From positions 405,001-445,829 of the forward strand of contig NZ_AAUW01000002.1 of the NCBI RefSeq assembly GCF_000168975.1: a stretch of DNA of 40,829 bases, given 5' to 3'. Shown in pieces: positions 18,672-27,004 of this stretch. Below the pieces are notes generated by a model that made no database searches, was not told the origin of the DNA, and saw nothing but the letters and a program-made list of their open reading frames with translations. The stretch is from Roseibium aggregatum IAM 12614. GTDB taxonomy: Bacteria; Pseudomonadota; Alphaproteobacteria; Rhizobiales; Stappiaceae. The position numbers and the translations under genes were made by a program. Each line of letters opens with the position of its first letter. Within the stretch, counting starts at the first letter, position 1.

Positions 18672-21218
18672 TCAGCCTTCGCGTACCTGAGAGAACAGGG
18701 ACGATAGCACGTCCTTGTCGTAAGGCTTGCCGATCCTCAACGCGTCCGTGAGTTCCTCCGGTGCATCGACGTCTTCGCCATAACCGGATGCGAAGACGAA
18801 CGGCACCGCCATCTCCTTGAGACGGCGAGCCACGTCATAGCTCGTGTCCGACCCGAGATTGACATCAAGAAGTGCAAACTGGAACGGAGATGTCCGGCCT
18901 TCGATCTCCGTGAAGGCGGCTTCGACTGTTGCCACGACGCTGATTTCATCAGCACCCAGGCTCCGGAAGATATCCTCCGCATCCATGGCGATGATCAGAT
19001 TGTCCTCAACGATGAGTATCGATTGCGGAACATCGATCGGGTGAATGTTTTTCGCACTTTTCTTGACGGTCGAGGCAATGTCTGAACGGCCCGGGATCAC
19101 ATGGTTCGCCGGGATCTTGAAAGACGCGGTCACGCCTTCAACTGGATAGTCGATTTCGGCCTCGCCCTTCAGTTCGAAGGGAACGGTGCGTTCGATGATG
19201 GTGGAGCCGAAACCGCGGCGCTCCGGCGTCTTGACCGGCGGTCCACCCACGTCTTTCCAGGACACCTGCAGGGCCCCTCCGTCATCGACTTCCAGATCGA
19301 TCTCAACACTGCCGTGCTGATCCGATATTGCCCCGTATTTCGCGGAATTGGTGATCATCTCGTGCATGACGAGCGCCATGGCGGAGAAGGCAGGCGGCGT
19401 CAGCAACACTTGCGGGCCGGTCACGATCACCCGGTCCTTCTTGTCGAGCAGATAGCTTTCCGCTTCCGTATTGATCAGTTCCCGGAAGGAGGCCGGCGAC
19501 CAGTTATGCCGCGTGATCTGGTCATGCGCACGTGCCAGCGACTGAACCCGGCTGTCGAGTTTCTTCACGAAGTCCGCCGTCGAATCGGTGCCGGAATTCG
19601 TTTGCGAAATAAGTCCCCGCACAAGACCGAGAATATTGCGAACGCGGTGATTGAGTTCAGCAATCAGCAGTTCCTGCTTTTCGTTGGCCACCTTCCGTTG
19701 GCGCCCGGCTTCATCGGTCATCCGAAGCACGACCTCAAGCAGCATGATCCGCAGTTGCGATGCCACCCTCAGGTCGGAGGAATTCCAGTCTTCGCTCTGT
19801 CCATGAATCGTCTGCTGCCAGGTCTCGAAGCTCTTGCGCGGTGTCAGGCGCGCACCATTCGGGCCCAGGGTTACAGGTTTTTCCGGATTGCCCGCCCAAT
19901 TGACCTTCCGGACGAGCTCCTCGCGGAAAAACAGGATGTAGTCGCGTGGCGAACGGGAAATCGGGATCGCCAGAACACCGGCGACCGACGCACCGCCACC
20001 ATTCCAGCCTTCGATGATCGACGCGATGCTGTTGGTCGCAAACACCTCGTTTCCCGGAAAGGCGTTCAGGACGTCGCACACTCTGCGCACGTCATTGTCT
20101 TCGGGCGTCAGCCCGGAGTGCAGCATGGTGTCTTCCTGAATGACACAGAAACCGTCTGCCTGCAGAATATCGCCGAAAGCCTCCGCGGAGGACCTCAGGA
20201 GTTCCGGCGAAGACACCTCGGTGGACAAGGCCCGGGAGACTTCCGTGGTCAGTTCGGCGACGCGCGCGTCCTTCGACTTTTCTTCCGCCGCAAACCGGCT
20301 CTGCAAGACCAGGGACAGCATCTGGCCGAACAGGAGCGCGCAGTTGCGGTAACGCATGCTCGGCACGAGAGCAGTATTGTGATGGCAGGCGATCAGACCC
20401 CACAATTCACCATTGACGATCACAGAGATCGACATGGACGCGCCCACACCCATGTTGCGCAGATATTCCAGATGGATGGGAGACACCGAGCGCAAGCGGC
20501 TGCCGGAGAGGTCTATCGGCACACCGGTTTCCGACCGCCGGTGCTCGACCACCACGACGCCGTCGTCGGCCACGTCCGCGATCAGCCGTATCGGATTCTC
20601 CAAGTATAGGGCACGAGCCTGCCGCGGTATATCCGTTGCCGGATAGCGCAGGTTGAGAAACGGTGCCATGCCGTATTTCTTCGCTTCGGCAACGACTTCG
20701 CCGCTGCCATCCGTCGCAAACTTGTAAAGCATGACGCGGTCGAATCCGGTCACCATCTTGATGAAGCGAACCGCCTGTGAATAGATCGCCTCGACCTGGG
20801 GAAGGTCGGCCATCCGGTCGATGGCGTTCCGCACATTGGCGGTATCGTTGCTCTCGCCTTCGAGTGTCCCGGCAGGCTCGAACTCCATCACGATGTTGGA
20901 TTCAAGCGCATGAATCGAAACGTCGAAAGGACAGTCCGTTCCCTCCAGCTTCAGATTGTAGACAACCTCCACGCCGCGGCGCGGATGGATGAACTGCAGG
21001 CGATTGCGGATCGCATGAATGCTCTCGGCCGGAATGAGGTCGAGCGCCCGCTTGCCGAGCATATCCTCTGGCGAAAAGGGCACATACTGTGAAACATTTC
21101 TGGATACGTGCGAAATAATCCAGTCCGGGGTCGTCGCGATCAGGAAACCGAAGGACTGGACCTTGCCAAGCAGATGAATCGGCTCACGGTCACAGTTTGT
21201 GAGATCAACTTGTTCCAA
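18672..21218 (-). CDS. bphP: bacteriophytochrome with HWE histidine kinase and C-terminal receiver
   Basis: Red/far-red light sensor kinase of 848 residues. Domains in order: PAS (1-120) with the biliverdin-attaching Cys9 in NCDREPIH; GAF (about 130-300) with PATDIPRQAR at 193-202 and conserved histidines in PIHLEYLRNMG (H249) and ACHH; PHY (about 320-500); HWE kinase with phospho-acceptor H524 in ELNHRVRNIL and N-box MHEMITNSAKYGA; receiver (about 733-845) with acidic pair E738/D739, D785 and K831. The HWE W-x-E motif reads WKD. The start is TTG at 21218, inside the last codons of the heme oxygenase frame (14-base overlap), with AGGA ten bases upstream. It is last in an operon with a response regulator. 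Its likely partners are PhyR/LovR-like receivers. Confidence 0.93.
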   Translation of the reverse strand: MEQVDLTNCDREPIHLLGKVQSFGFLIATTPDWIISHVSRNVSQYVPFSPEDMLGKRALDLIPAESIHAIRNRLQFIHPRRGVEVVYNLKLEGTDCPFDVSIHALESNIVMEFEPAGTLEGESNDTANVRNAIDRMADLPQVEAIYSQAVRFIKMVTGFDRVMLYKFATDGSGEVVAEAKKYGMAPFLNLRYPATDIPRQARALYLENPIRLIADVADDGVVVVEHRRSETGVPIDLSGSRLRSVSPIHLEYLRNMGVGASMSISVIVNGELWGLIACHHNTALVPSMRYRNCALLFGQMLSLVLQSRFAAEEKSKDARVAELTTEVSRALSTEVSSPELLRSSAEAFGDILQADGFCVIQEDTMLHSGLTPEDNDVRRVCDVLNAFPGNEVFATNSIASIIEGWNGGGASVAGVLAIPISRSPRDYILFFREELVRKVNWAGNPEKPVTLGPNGARLTPRKSFETWQQTIHGQSEDWNSSDLRVASQLRIMLLEVVLRMTDEAGRQRKVANEKQELLIAELNHRVRNILGLVRGLISQTNSGTDSTADFVKKLDSRVQSLARAHDQITRHNWSPASFRELINTEAESYLLDKKDRVIVTGPQVLLTPPAFSAMALVMHEMITNSAKYGAISDQHGSVEIDLEVDDGGALQVSWKDVGGPPVKTPERRGFGSTIIERTVPFELKGEAEIDYPVEGVTASFKIPANHVIPGRSDIASTVKKSAKNIHPIDVPQSILIVEDNLIIAMDAEDIFRSLGADEISVVATVEAAFTEIEGRTSPFQFALLDVNLGSDTSYDVARRLKEMAVPFVFASGYGEDVDAPEELTDALRIGKPYDKDVLSSLFSQVREG

Positions 21219-21831
21219 ACACTCGCATCCTGTTGTTGTCCTGTTCGAGCAGCGCCTTGAGATAGCTGTCGAACACCTGTCGCGCAGAAATAACGGCCCG
21301 TTCGATCGCGGACCCTGAACAATCCTGCTCTGTCAACCATCCCAAAAAGGTCTTCCAGTGGCTGTGCCCGGTGCCGTGACGCAGAAACGCCGTCGGCAAG
21401 GACGCGTCCTATTTGCCAAGCAAGGAGCACAGATAGGCGGCACCCAGCCGGGACCCTTCGAGGACGTAACAAATACCTGCCACGGAGGACTCGTCATTTA
21501 AAAAAGACATATCTCGCGTCGCTGGGATGGGCAGCTTCAGGTCACTCAGATCGCGCCTCAGCGCATCTGTCCGCAATCGCTCCCGGGAGTCGGGCACGGT
21601 CGCAAAATCGCGGGAAAACAGCAGCCATCCCTCGACAGCCGGCAGGATCTCTGCGTGCATCGACAGAAACCTCGCGTAGCCCGAAGGACTTTCGACCGGT
21701 TGCTCAGAGACCGCATCGTCGAGACGGCGGTGGAGAGGCCCTGTGGCCTCCCGTAAAGCTTGGAGGAGTTGCAAAACGTAACCGGAGAGCAGATAACTAC
21801 GCTCTGAGGCGGCTACAGGCGTCTTCAACAA
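21205..21831 (-). pseudogene. bphO: biliverdin-producing heme oxygenase interrupted by an in-frame TAG
   Basis: Would open heme to biliverdin, the chromophore of the adjacent phytochrome. Codons 1-140 hold the proximal heme ligand H34 in LREATGPLHRRLD and the distal helix YVLEGSRLGAA. Codon 141 is TAG (21411-21409). The same frame then continues DASLPTAFLRHGTGHSHW and KTFLGWL, the family's C-terminal part, to a normal stop at 21205. Without the TAG it would be about 208 residues, the right size. The only plausible starts are TTG codons (21831 used here), overlapping the response-regulator gene by 35 bases. It may be a nonsense pseudogene, a sequencing error, or a gene read by amber suppression. 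The truncated form ends just after the distal helix. Confidence 0.8.
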
Positions 21832-22186
21832 CGCTTTGAAGCAGGGTCACGTTCGAGGGTTTCAGCACCACGCGGGAACCGTCATAACGCCCCTTCAGAT
21901 CGACACGGTCCGTATTCGCCGTGTGAAAGATGAGAGGAACGTTCTTCTTGTGAAGCGCATCAGCAAGCGGGTAAACCGCACCGTCAGCAAGGTCGACGTC
22001 CAGAACGGCCAGTTGCGGATCCTCGCTGAGGACACAAGTGCTTGCTTCGGCGACCGTCGCGAACGGACCGACCACCACAAGCCCCATTCCCGAAAGGGCA
22101 TCTTCCAGCATCCAGGCGATAAGAGGCTCGTCCTCGGCCACTATAACCTTTATGCAATCGGAATTGTTCAGCAAGGACAATGACAT
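21797..22186 (-). CDS. single-domain response regulator
   Basis: Receiver-only protein of 129 residues with no output domain. The acidic pocket is in VAEDEP (E18, D19), the phospho-acceptor is D63 in VLDVDL, and the conserved Lys is K109 in VLKPSN. It resembles the receiver subfamily found beside HWE kinases (LovR-like), which act as phosphate sinks or feedback arms in alphaproteobacterial stress signalling. It is the first gene of the operon with the heme oxygenase and phytochrome kinase, about 50 bases after an EcfG-type promoter. Its likely partner is H524 of the phytochrome kinase or another HWE kinase. Confidence 0.92.
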   Translation of the reverse strand: MSLSLLNNSDCIKVIVAEDEPLIAWMLEDALSGMGLVVVGPFATVAEASTCVLSEDPQLAVLDVDLADGAVYPLADALHKKNVPLIFHTANTDRVDLKGRYDGSRVVLKPSNVTLLQSVVEDACSRLRA

Positions 22187-22241
22187 ACTGGGGCCTCGGC
22201 ACAGATCAGGTCTGTTTTTCTAGTTTGTTCTTCGAAATGTC

Positions 22242-22266
22242 AACGCCTGAAGTCTATCTCGGTTCC
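22242..22266 (-). promoter_or_regulatory. EcfG-type general stress promoter
   Basis: On the minus strand GGAAC (22266-22262), 16 spacer bases and CGTT (22245-22242) match the GGAAC-N16/17-CGTT consensus of alphaproteobacterial general-stress sigma factors. Transcription would start near 22235, about 50 bases before the response-regulator ATG. The surrounding 22187-22430 gap is distinctly AT-rich compared with the rest of the window and holds no gene. Confidence 0.7.
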
Positions 22267-22430
22267 CTTATAAGCAAAAGATTTTCATAAAAAGCAACAC
22301 TTTAACGGGTGTTAACATTACCTGATAGATTAATAAAACTCAGTGACCATCTACTCAATCTGCAATTCTTGCTATGTCAAGCTGAAGTATTCGCGTCAGC
22401 GCATATAGAAATCTTCCGATATCGCATACA

Positions 22431-23186
22431 TCACAGAAACGGTCGGCTGACCGGCGTAACATTGCTCCAGCCGGCGATTTTGCACAGACCGTCGATGTCC
22501 AGCACTTCGCAGCGGCTGTCCATCCAGCGGATCAGCCCGCCTTGCGCCAGCTTACGCAGAGTCTTGTTCGTGTGAACCAGCGACAGGCCGAGCGTGTCGG
22601 CCACATGGGTCTGCGTGAGCGGAAGCGCCTTGTCAGCCTTGGCGAGGTTATGGAGCTTGTCGAGACGCTGCTGCAGATAGGCCAGAAGATAGGCCGCGCG
22701 TTCCGAGGCCGAACGCCGCCCGATGCTCAGAAGATGTTCGTCCAGAATGCGCTCCTCGCGCGCCGACATCCAGGTGATGTCGAACGCGAGCGAGCCGAAC
22801 CGCTCCCAGATCTCCCCAAGCCGGTTCCGGTCGAACACACAGACCGTCAGTGGCGTCAGCGCTTCGACCGTGTGCTGCATTTCGCCGAGCAATGATCCCT
22901 GCAAGCCGAGCAGATCTCCCGGCAGGGCATAGTTCAGGATCTGGCGCCGTCCGTCTTCCAGCACCTTTGACCGGAAGGCCCATCCGGACAGGATCGTGTA
23001 GAGATGCGTCGAGCGCGTCCCCTCCATCAACAGGGTCGCCCCCTGGTTGACGGTCAATTCACCCATCTTGAAACTGCTGATGAACGCCAGTTCCTCCGAG
23101 GTGAATTCCCGGAAGTGGCTGTTCGAACGCAAAGGGCAGTTGCTGCAGGCTACCTTTCCGCTCTTCGCAGCAATTTGCATTTCCAT
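22431..23186 (-). CDS. Crp/Fnr family transcriptional regulator
   Basis: Cytoplasmic DNA-binding regulator of 251 residues. The N-terminal cyclic-nucleotide-type beta barrel spans about 35-140, with the barrel loop YALPGDLLGLQGSLLGEM. A dimerisation helix and a winged helix-turn-helix (THVADTLGLSLVHTNKTLRKL) follow. Cysteines C14 and C17 lie in ACSNCPLR and C116 in TVCVF, while the residue at the usual third N-terminal cluster position is Ser. The recognition helix lacks the E-x2-SR of classic FNR/FixK, so it probably reads a different site. The start at 23186 is chosen over an upstream frame of 55 codons because conservation begins there and GGGGG precedes it. Oxygen or redox sensing is possible but unproven. 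Confidence 0.88.
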   Translation of the reverse strand: MEMQIAAKSGKVACSNCPLRSNSHFREFTSEELAFISSFKMGELTVNQGATLLMEGTRSTHLYTILSGWAFRSKVLEDGRRQILNYALPGDLLGLQGSLLGEMQHTVEALTPLTVCVFDRNRLGEIWERFGSLAFDITWMSAREERILDEHLLSIGRRSASERAAYLLAYLQQRLDKLHNLAKADKALPLTQTHVADTLGLSLVHTNKTLRKLAQGGLIRWMDSRCEVLDIDGLCKIAGWSNVTPVSRPFL

Positions 23187-23307
23187 ATGAGTGCCCCCGA
23201 TCGGTCTCCTGAACGGCGAAACCGGCTCAGGGACAGAAATGTCTTCTGTTGCCGGCCCGCGCCCTGTTCGGCAAGTCCGGAAGTTCAACGAGCCGGCGTC
23301 TACCGGC

Positions 23308-23829
23308 TCAGTTCTTGTCTTCCGGAAGACTTGGCAGCGGCACGACCGCAATACCTTCTTCCATCAATTCCTGCGCATCTGCCGGTGTCGTTTGTCCGTA
23401 GATACTGCGTTGTTCCGCTTCACCATAATGGATCTTGCGCGCCTCGTCCGCAAATCCCGAACCGACGTTTTCAGACGTCTCCAGAATGTGGCTCCGGATA
23501 AGCCGTAACGCCTCCAGAACTTCCTTCTGGCGCAAGTCGTTGGGAATGAGCGCGGCAGATTGGGCACCGGCATCGGACACTGGCACTTGCCCGGAAGCAG
23601 ATACGGTGGCGGACGGCGCTTCGGCCGCAGGAAGCTGTTCCGGTGGCCGGTTGTCCTTCTTTCTAGATGTCGCAACCGCCGGTGCCATCAATGCCTTGCG
23701 AACCTCTGCGCTGCCGCAGGCCGGACAGGTCACGAGCCTGCGGGCGCACTGGCCCTCGAAATCCTCGGAATTGCGGAACCAGCCTTCAAAGCTATGCGCT
23801 GCCTCACAGACGAGCGTGTATCTGATCAC
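23308..23829 (-). CDS. DUF1178 family protein
   Basis: Small protein of 173 residues of unknown function, widespread in alpha- and betaproteobacteria. It starts VIRYTLVCEAAHSFEGWF with a GTG codon. The CPACGS motif and the earlier cysteines in LVCEAAH and GQCARR suggest a zinc ribbon in the first 50 residues. A low-complexity Ala/Pro linker follows, then a conserved C-terminal helical part with SENVGSGFADEARKIHYGE and GIAVVPLPSLPEDKN. The GTG overlaps the TGA of the nitrilase gene (GTGA, 4 bases), indicating translational coupling. Being encoded with the nitrilase and glutaredoxin is a conserved arrangement and hints at thiol metabolism. Confidence 0.88.
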   Translation of the reverse strand: MIRYTLVCEAAHSFEGWFRNSEDFEGQCARRLVTCPACGSAEVRKALMAPAVATSRKKDNRPPEQLPAAEAPSATVSASGQVPVSDAGAQSAALIPNDLRQKEVLEALRLIRSHILETSENVGSGFADEARKIHYGEAEQRSIYGQTTPADAQELMEEGIAVVPLPSLPEDKN

Positions 23830-24680
23830 GCGGGCATCTCCCCGGCGGGTTCTCTCAGCGTGCAGGAAAAGCCGCGTTCGTTCGCAATCGCGGGAATGCG
23901 TTGACGGGCCTTGGCGACAGCTTCCGTGTCGATTTCCGCGAGCACGTAACCCGGCTCGTCGTGATCGAGTTCTGCGATCACCGATCCCCACGGATCAACG
24001 ATCAGGCTGTGGCCGTAGGTTTCCCTGCCGTCTTCGTGGGTACCGCCCTGGGCAGCGGAAATCACGAACGCACCGTTTTCAATTGCGCGGGCGCGTTGAA
24101 GCACGTGCCAGTGCGCCTCGCCCGTCTGCCGGGTGAAAGCCGCCGGCGCGGTCAGAACCTGCGCCCCCACACGGGCCTGGGTACGGAAAATCGCCGGGAA
24201 ACGGATATCGTAGCAGACGGCCATGCCGACCTTCGCAAACGGCAGATCGGCGATCACCGTCTGCGTTCCCGGTTCATAGGTTGCCGACTCACGCCAGCTT
24301 TCGCCATTCGGCAGATCGACATCGAACATGTGGATCTTGTCATAGACTGCGAGAATATTGCCATCCGGCTCGATCAGAAAGGCACGGTTGGCGATCTTGC
24401 CGTTGCCGGCAAGCACGGCCAGCGATCCGAGATGCAGATAGATCCCCAGGTCGGCAGCAAGCGCGCGCGCTCTTTTCAGGAACAGGTCGTCTTCGGCATC
24501 GGAGATCCGTTCCTGCAATTCCTGCCGGCTGCGCACCAGAACGTTGGACATTTCGGGTGTTTGAACAAACTGCGCGCCATCCTTCGTCGCCGCCCGGATC
24601 AGGCTTTCCGCAGCATCCGCGTTGTCCGAAATTGTCTTGCCGCTGCGCAGCTGAATGCATGCTGCCGTGAATGAAGTCAT
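23826..24680 (-). CDS. carbon-nitrogen hydrolase, Nit1/deaminated-glutathione amidase type
   Basis: Nitrilase-superfamily amidase of 284 residues. The catalytic triad is visible as E43 (QTPEMSN), K115 (YDKIHMFDVDLP) and C156 (VGMAVCYDIRFP). The KIHMFDVDLP and CYDIRFPAIFR motifs match the Nit branch, whose studied members repair deaminated glutathione, a transamination side product. It is encoded between glutaredoxin and the DUF1178 gene and overlaps the latter by 4 bases. The pairing with glutaredoxin fits a glutathione-related role. An omega-amidase role is the main alternative. No signal peptide is seen, so it is cytoplasmic. Confidence 0.9.
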   Translation of the reverse strand: MTSFTAACIQLRSGKTISDNADAAESLIRAATKDGAQFVQTPEMSNVLVRSRQELQERISDAEDDLFLKRARALAADLGIYLHLGSLAVLAGNGKIANRAFLIEPDGNILAVYDKIHMFDVDLPNGESWRESATYEPGTQTVIADLPFAKVGMAVCYDIRFPAIFRTQARVGAQVLTAPAAFTRQTGEAHWHVLQRARAIENGAFVISAAQGGTHEDGRETYGHSLIVDPWGSVIAELDHDEPGYVLAEIDTEAVAKARQRIPAIANERGFSCTLREPAGEMPA

Positions 24681-24727
24681 CCCACCCCTGTCTCCGTCCT
24701 GGTAGGTAAGGTTATGCGGTCAGTAAA

Positions 24728-24985
24728 TCAGGACGCAAGCAGGGCGTCCAGTTTGCCCGCACGTTCCAGATCGTGCAGATCGTCGCAACCGCCCACGTGT
24801 GTCTTGCCGACAAAGACCTGCGGAAACGTGGAATGTCCGTTGGCTTTCTGCACCATTTCCTTGCGCAGGCCCGGATCGAACGTGGCATCGTGTTCCGTGT
24901 AGGCAACGCCTTTTTTGTCCAGCAGCCGCTTGGCCGCCGTACAGAAGCCGCAGAGCTGGCGCGTATAGATCACCACTTCAGCCAT
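24728..24985 (-). CDS. grxC: glutaredoxin 3
   Basis: Small glutathione-dependent thiol oxidoreductase of 85 residues that reduces protein disulfides and mixed disulfides. The redox motif is C12-G-F-C15 (commonly CPYC), followed by the glutathione-binding TFPQVFVG cis-proline segment and VGGCDDLHDLERAGKLDALL, both typical of GrxC. It lies between comF and the nitrilase gene, 47 bases before the latter, probably one transcript. Confidence 0.95.
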   Translation of the reverse strand: MAEVVIYTRQLCGFCTAAKRLLDKKGVAYTEHDATFDPGLRKEMVQKANGHSTFPQVFVGKTHVGGCDDLHDLERAGKLDALLAS

Positions 24986-25096
24986 CAGATCTTTTCCTTA
25001 TTTTTGGCAGCCGCACGCATTTCCGCACCGCCGCACACCAAATCCGGGCGTTATATGCGGGTGCGCAGAAAAAACTCAAGAGGACGCGTATCGAGA

Positions 25097-25873
25097 TCAG
25101 GTCGCCTTGCCTGTCCGCGAAGCAGGGTCGACCTGCGCGAATGTGAGCACATCGACAGAAGCTGCGCCTGAAGAAAGCAGGCATTTGCAACAGGCGGACA
25201 CCGTGGAGCCGGTCGTCAGCACATCATCGATCAACACAACGTGACGCCCCTGAACCAGATCAGCCCGAGCGCTGTCGACCTTGAAGGCGGACCGGACATT
25301 CCTGTGGCGGTCCCTGGCCGACAGACCAACCTGCCTGCGGGTTCGTTTCTGCCGTCTGAGCACCTGCGGCTCGAACTGTCCGCCACATTCGCGGGCGACT
25401 TCCCTTGCCAGATCTGCCGCCTGGTTGAACCGGCGGGACAGCAACCGCAACCAGTGAAGCGGCACCGGCACCACCAGGCTGTCCTTGCTGAGAAGCTCGC
25501 TGCCGGAGCGAACCATCCAGCGCGCCATCGGACGGGCCAGGTCGCGCCTGCCGGAAAATTTCAGCGCATGAACCATCTGCCGGGCGGGACCGTCATAAAA
25601 GGCAACCGCCCGCAACCTGTTGAACACCGGCGGCGCAGTTATCGCCTGCGGGCTCCAGGCGCCCTCACCGACATCATAGGCGAACGGAATACCGAGCCGC
25701 TCACACCAGGGCTTTTCCAGAAATGGCACCTGCGACCAGCACTGCGCGCACAGCCCGGTCTGCTCGGACACCCGCGCATCGCAACTGAAGCAGCGTTGCG
25801 GCAGCACGAAATCGAGCGCAAACCGTGCCGCGATTTCCGGAAAACCGGCTATGTTCATCGCAAGATGTCGCAA
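25097..25873 (-). CDS. ComF family protein
   Basis: Phosphoribosyltransferase-like protein of up to 258 residues. It has an N-terminal zinc-ribbon (CFSCDARVSEQTGLCAQCW) and a C-terminal PRPP-binding motif VVLIDDVLTTGSTV. In naturally competent bacteria ComF helps process incoming single-stranded DNA; many alphaproteobacteria carry it without known competence. The first ATG is at 25873; an ATG five codons later (25858, MNIAGFPE) is equally plausible. It is divergent from the methyltransferase gene across about 214 bases and is the first gene of the comF-grxC-nitrilase-DUF1178 run. Confidence 0.92.
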   Translation of the reverse strand: MRHLAMNIAGFPEIAARFALDFVLPQRCFSCDARVSEQTGLCAQCWSQVPFLEKPWCERLGIPFAYDVGEGAWSPQAITAPPVFNRLRAVAFYDGPARQMVHALKFSGRRDLARPMARWMVRSGSELLSKDSLVVPVPLHWLRLLSRRFNQAADLAREVARECGGQFEPQVLRRQKRTRRQVGLSARDRHRNVRSAFKVDSARADLVQGRHVVLIDDVLTTGSTVSACCKCLLSSGAASVDVLTFAQVDPASRTGKAT

Positions 25874-26087
25874 AACCGCTCCCGCTTTACGCCTGCAAAA
25901 AATGCACCTTCACTCCAGCGGCCACCTTGGCATCGAAACCGCAATCGATACCAGCCCAAACAGACGACACCTGCTCCGATCGCGCCGGAAGACTGATGTA
26001 CAGGCAGCCAGCGCGACCTTGCACCTTTGACCTTGGCGGGCGGATACCATATGTGACCGCGATACTCAGACGACAGCCGGGATTGCC

Positions 26088-26981
26088 GTGACCGCACAAC
26101 CAGATCTCTTCGACCGCCCCTTTTTTCGCGCCTGCCGCCTGCGGGCGCTGAAGGCTGCCAAACCGGGTGCGGATTTTCTGCTGAAAACCGTCAGCGAAGA
26201 TCTGCAGGACCGCCTGATGCTGGTCAACCGACAGTTCCCGGTTGCCGTCGATCTCGGTGGTCACCGGGCGCACGTGGGTGAGGCAATCCGGCGGTCCAGC
26301 AAGGCTGATCTTGTCCTGAGGGCTGATCTCTTTGTCGCCGACCCCGGCCTTCCCGCGCCAGACCTCGTCTTCGACGACGCCCTGATCCCCTTTGGCGACC
26401 AGACGGTGGACCTGTTCGTCTCCGCGCTCAACCTGCAATTCGTCAACGATCTGCCCGGCACGCTCGTGCAGATCCGCCGCGCTCTCAAGCCGGACGGCCT
26501 GTTTCTGGCCACCTTGCCGGGCGCTGGCACCTTGAGCGAACTGCGCGACAGCCTCACGCGGGCCGAACTGGAAATCAAGGGCGGCGCAGCCGCGCGCGTT
26601 CTGCCCTTTGCCGACACGCGTGACCTGGGCAGCCTGCTTCAGAGAGCGGGCTTTGCCCTGCCGGTCACCGATCTGGACAACCTGACTGTGCGCTACGACA
26701 GCATGTTCGCGCTCCTGGCGGATCTCAGGTCCATGGGCGCACCGTCCGTCTTGAAAGACCGCAGCAGACTGCCGCTTTCCCGTCAGGTTCTCTTGCGGGC
26801 AGCCCAGCTTTATGCCGAAAACCATGCCGATGCGGACGGACGGATCCGGGCGACATTTTCGCTGGTGACCCTGTCGGGATGGGCGCCGCATGAAAGCCAG
26901 CAAAAACCGCTGCGGCCAGGCTCCGCCAGGACACGGCTGGCCGACGCCCTCGGCGTCGAGGAACGCAAAATCGAAGATTAG
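26088..26981 (+). CDS. class I SAM-dependent methyltransferase (BioC/NDUFAF5-like)
   Basis: Methyltransferase of 297 residues with a GTG start. The first part is DLFDRPFFRACRLRALK, found in the alphaproteobacterial relatives of mitochondrial NDUFAF5. Motif I is degenerate (VAVDLGGHRAHVGEAI) but the later motifs FDDALIPFGDQTVDLFVSAL and LPGTLVQIRRALKPDGLFLA are good. NDUFAF5 hydroxylates an arginine of complex I, and BioC methylates malonyl-ACP. No biotin genes lie nearby, so the NDUFAF5-like label is preferred, without certainty. It is divergent from comF and convergent with the Flp pilin gene. Confidence 0.85.
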   Translation: MTAQPDLFDRPFFRACRLRALKAAKPGADFLLKTVSEDLQDRLMLVNRQFPVAVDLGGHRAHVGEAIRRSSKADLVLRADLFVADPGLPAPDLVFDDALIPFGDQTVDLFVSALNLQFVNDLPGTLVQIRRALKPDGLFLATLPGAGTLSELRDSLTRAELEIKGGAAARVLPFADTRDLGSLLQRAGFALPVTDLDNLTVRYDSMFALLADLRSMGAPSVLKDRSRLPLSRQVLLRAAQLYAENHADADGRIRATFSLVTLSGWAPHESQQKPLRPGSARTRLADALGVEERKIED

Positions 26982-27000
26982 GGCGTGGACCCGTAAAGCA
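26981..27000 (+). repeat. short dispersed motif, copy 2
   Basis: GGGCGTGGACCCGTAAAGCA begins at the last base of the methyltransferase stop codon and matches the copy at 6486-6505 at 16 of 20 positions. Confidence 0.4.
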
Positions 27001-27004
27001 CGGC

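Noticed and set aside
21205..21472. Frameshift in the heme oxygenase, or a separate small gene downstream of the stop
   Set aside because: The downstream part is in the same frame as the upstream part, so no frameshift is needed, and its sequence is the family's C-terminal half, not an independent gene.
22312..22326. CtrA-like site TTAACGGGTGTTAAC in the AT-rich gap
   Set aside because: The spacing between TTAA halves is six bases, whereas the CtrA consensus needs seven.
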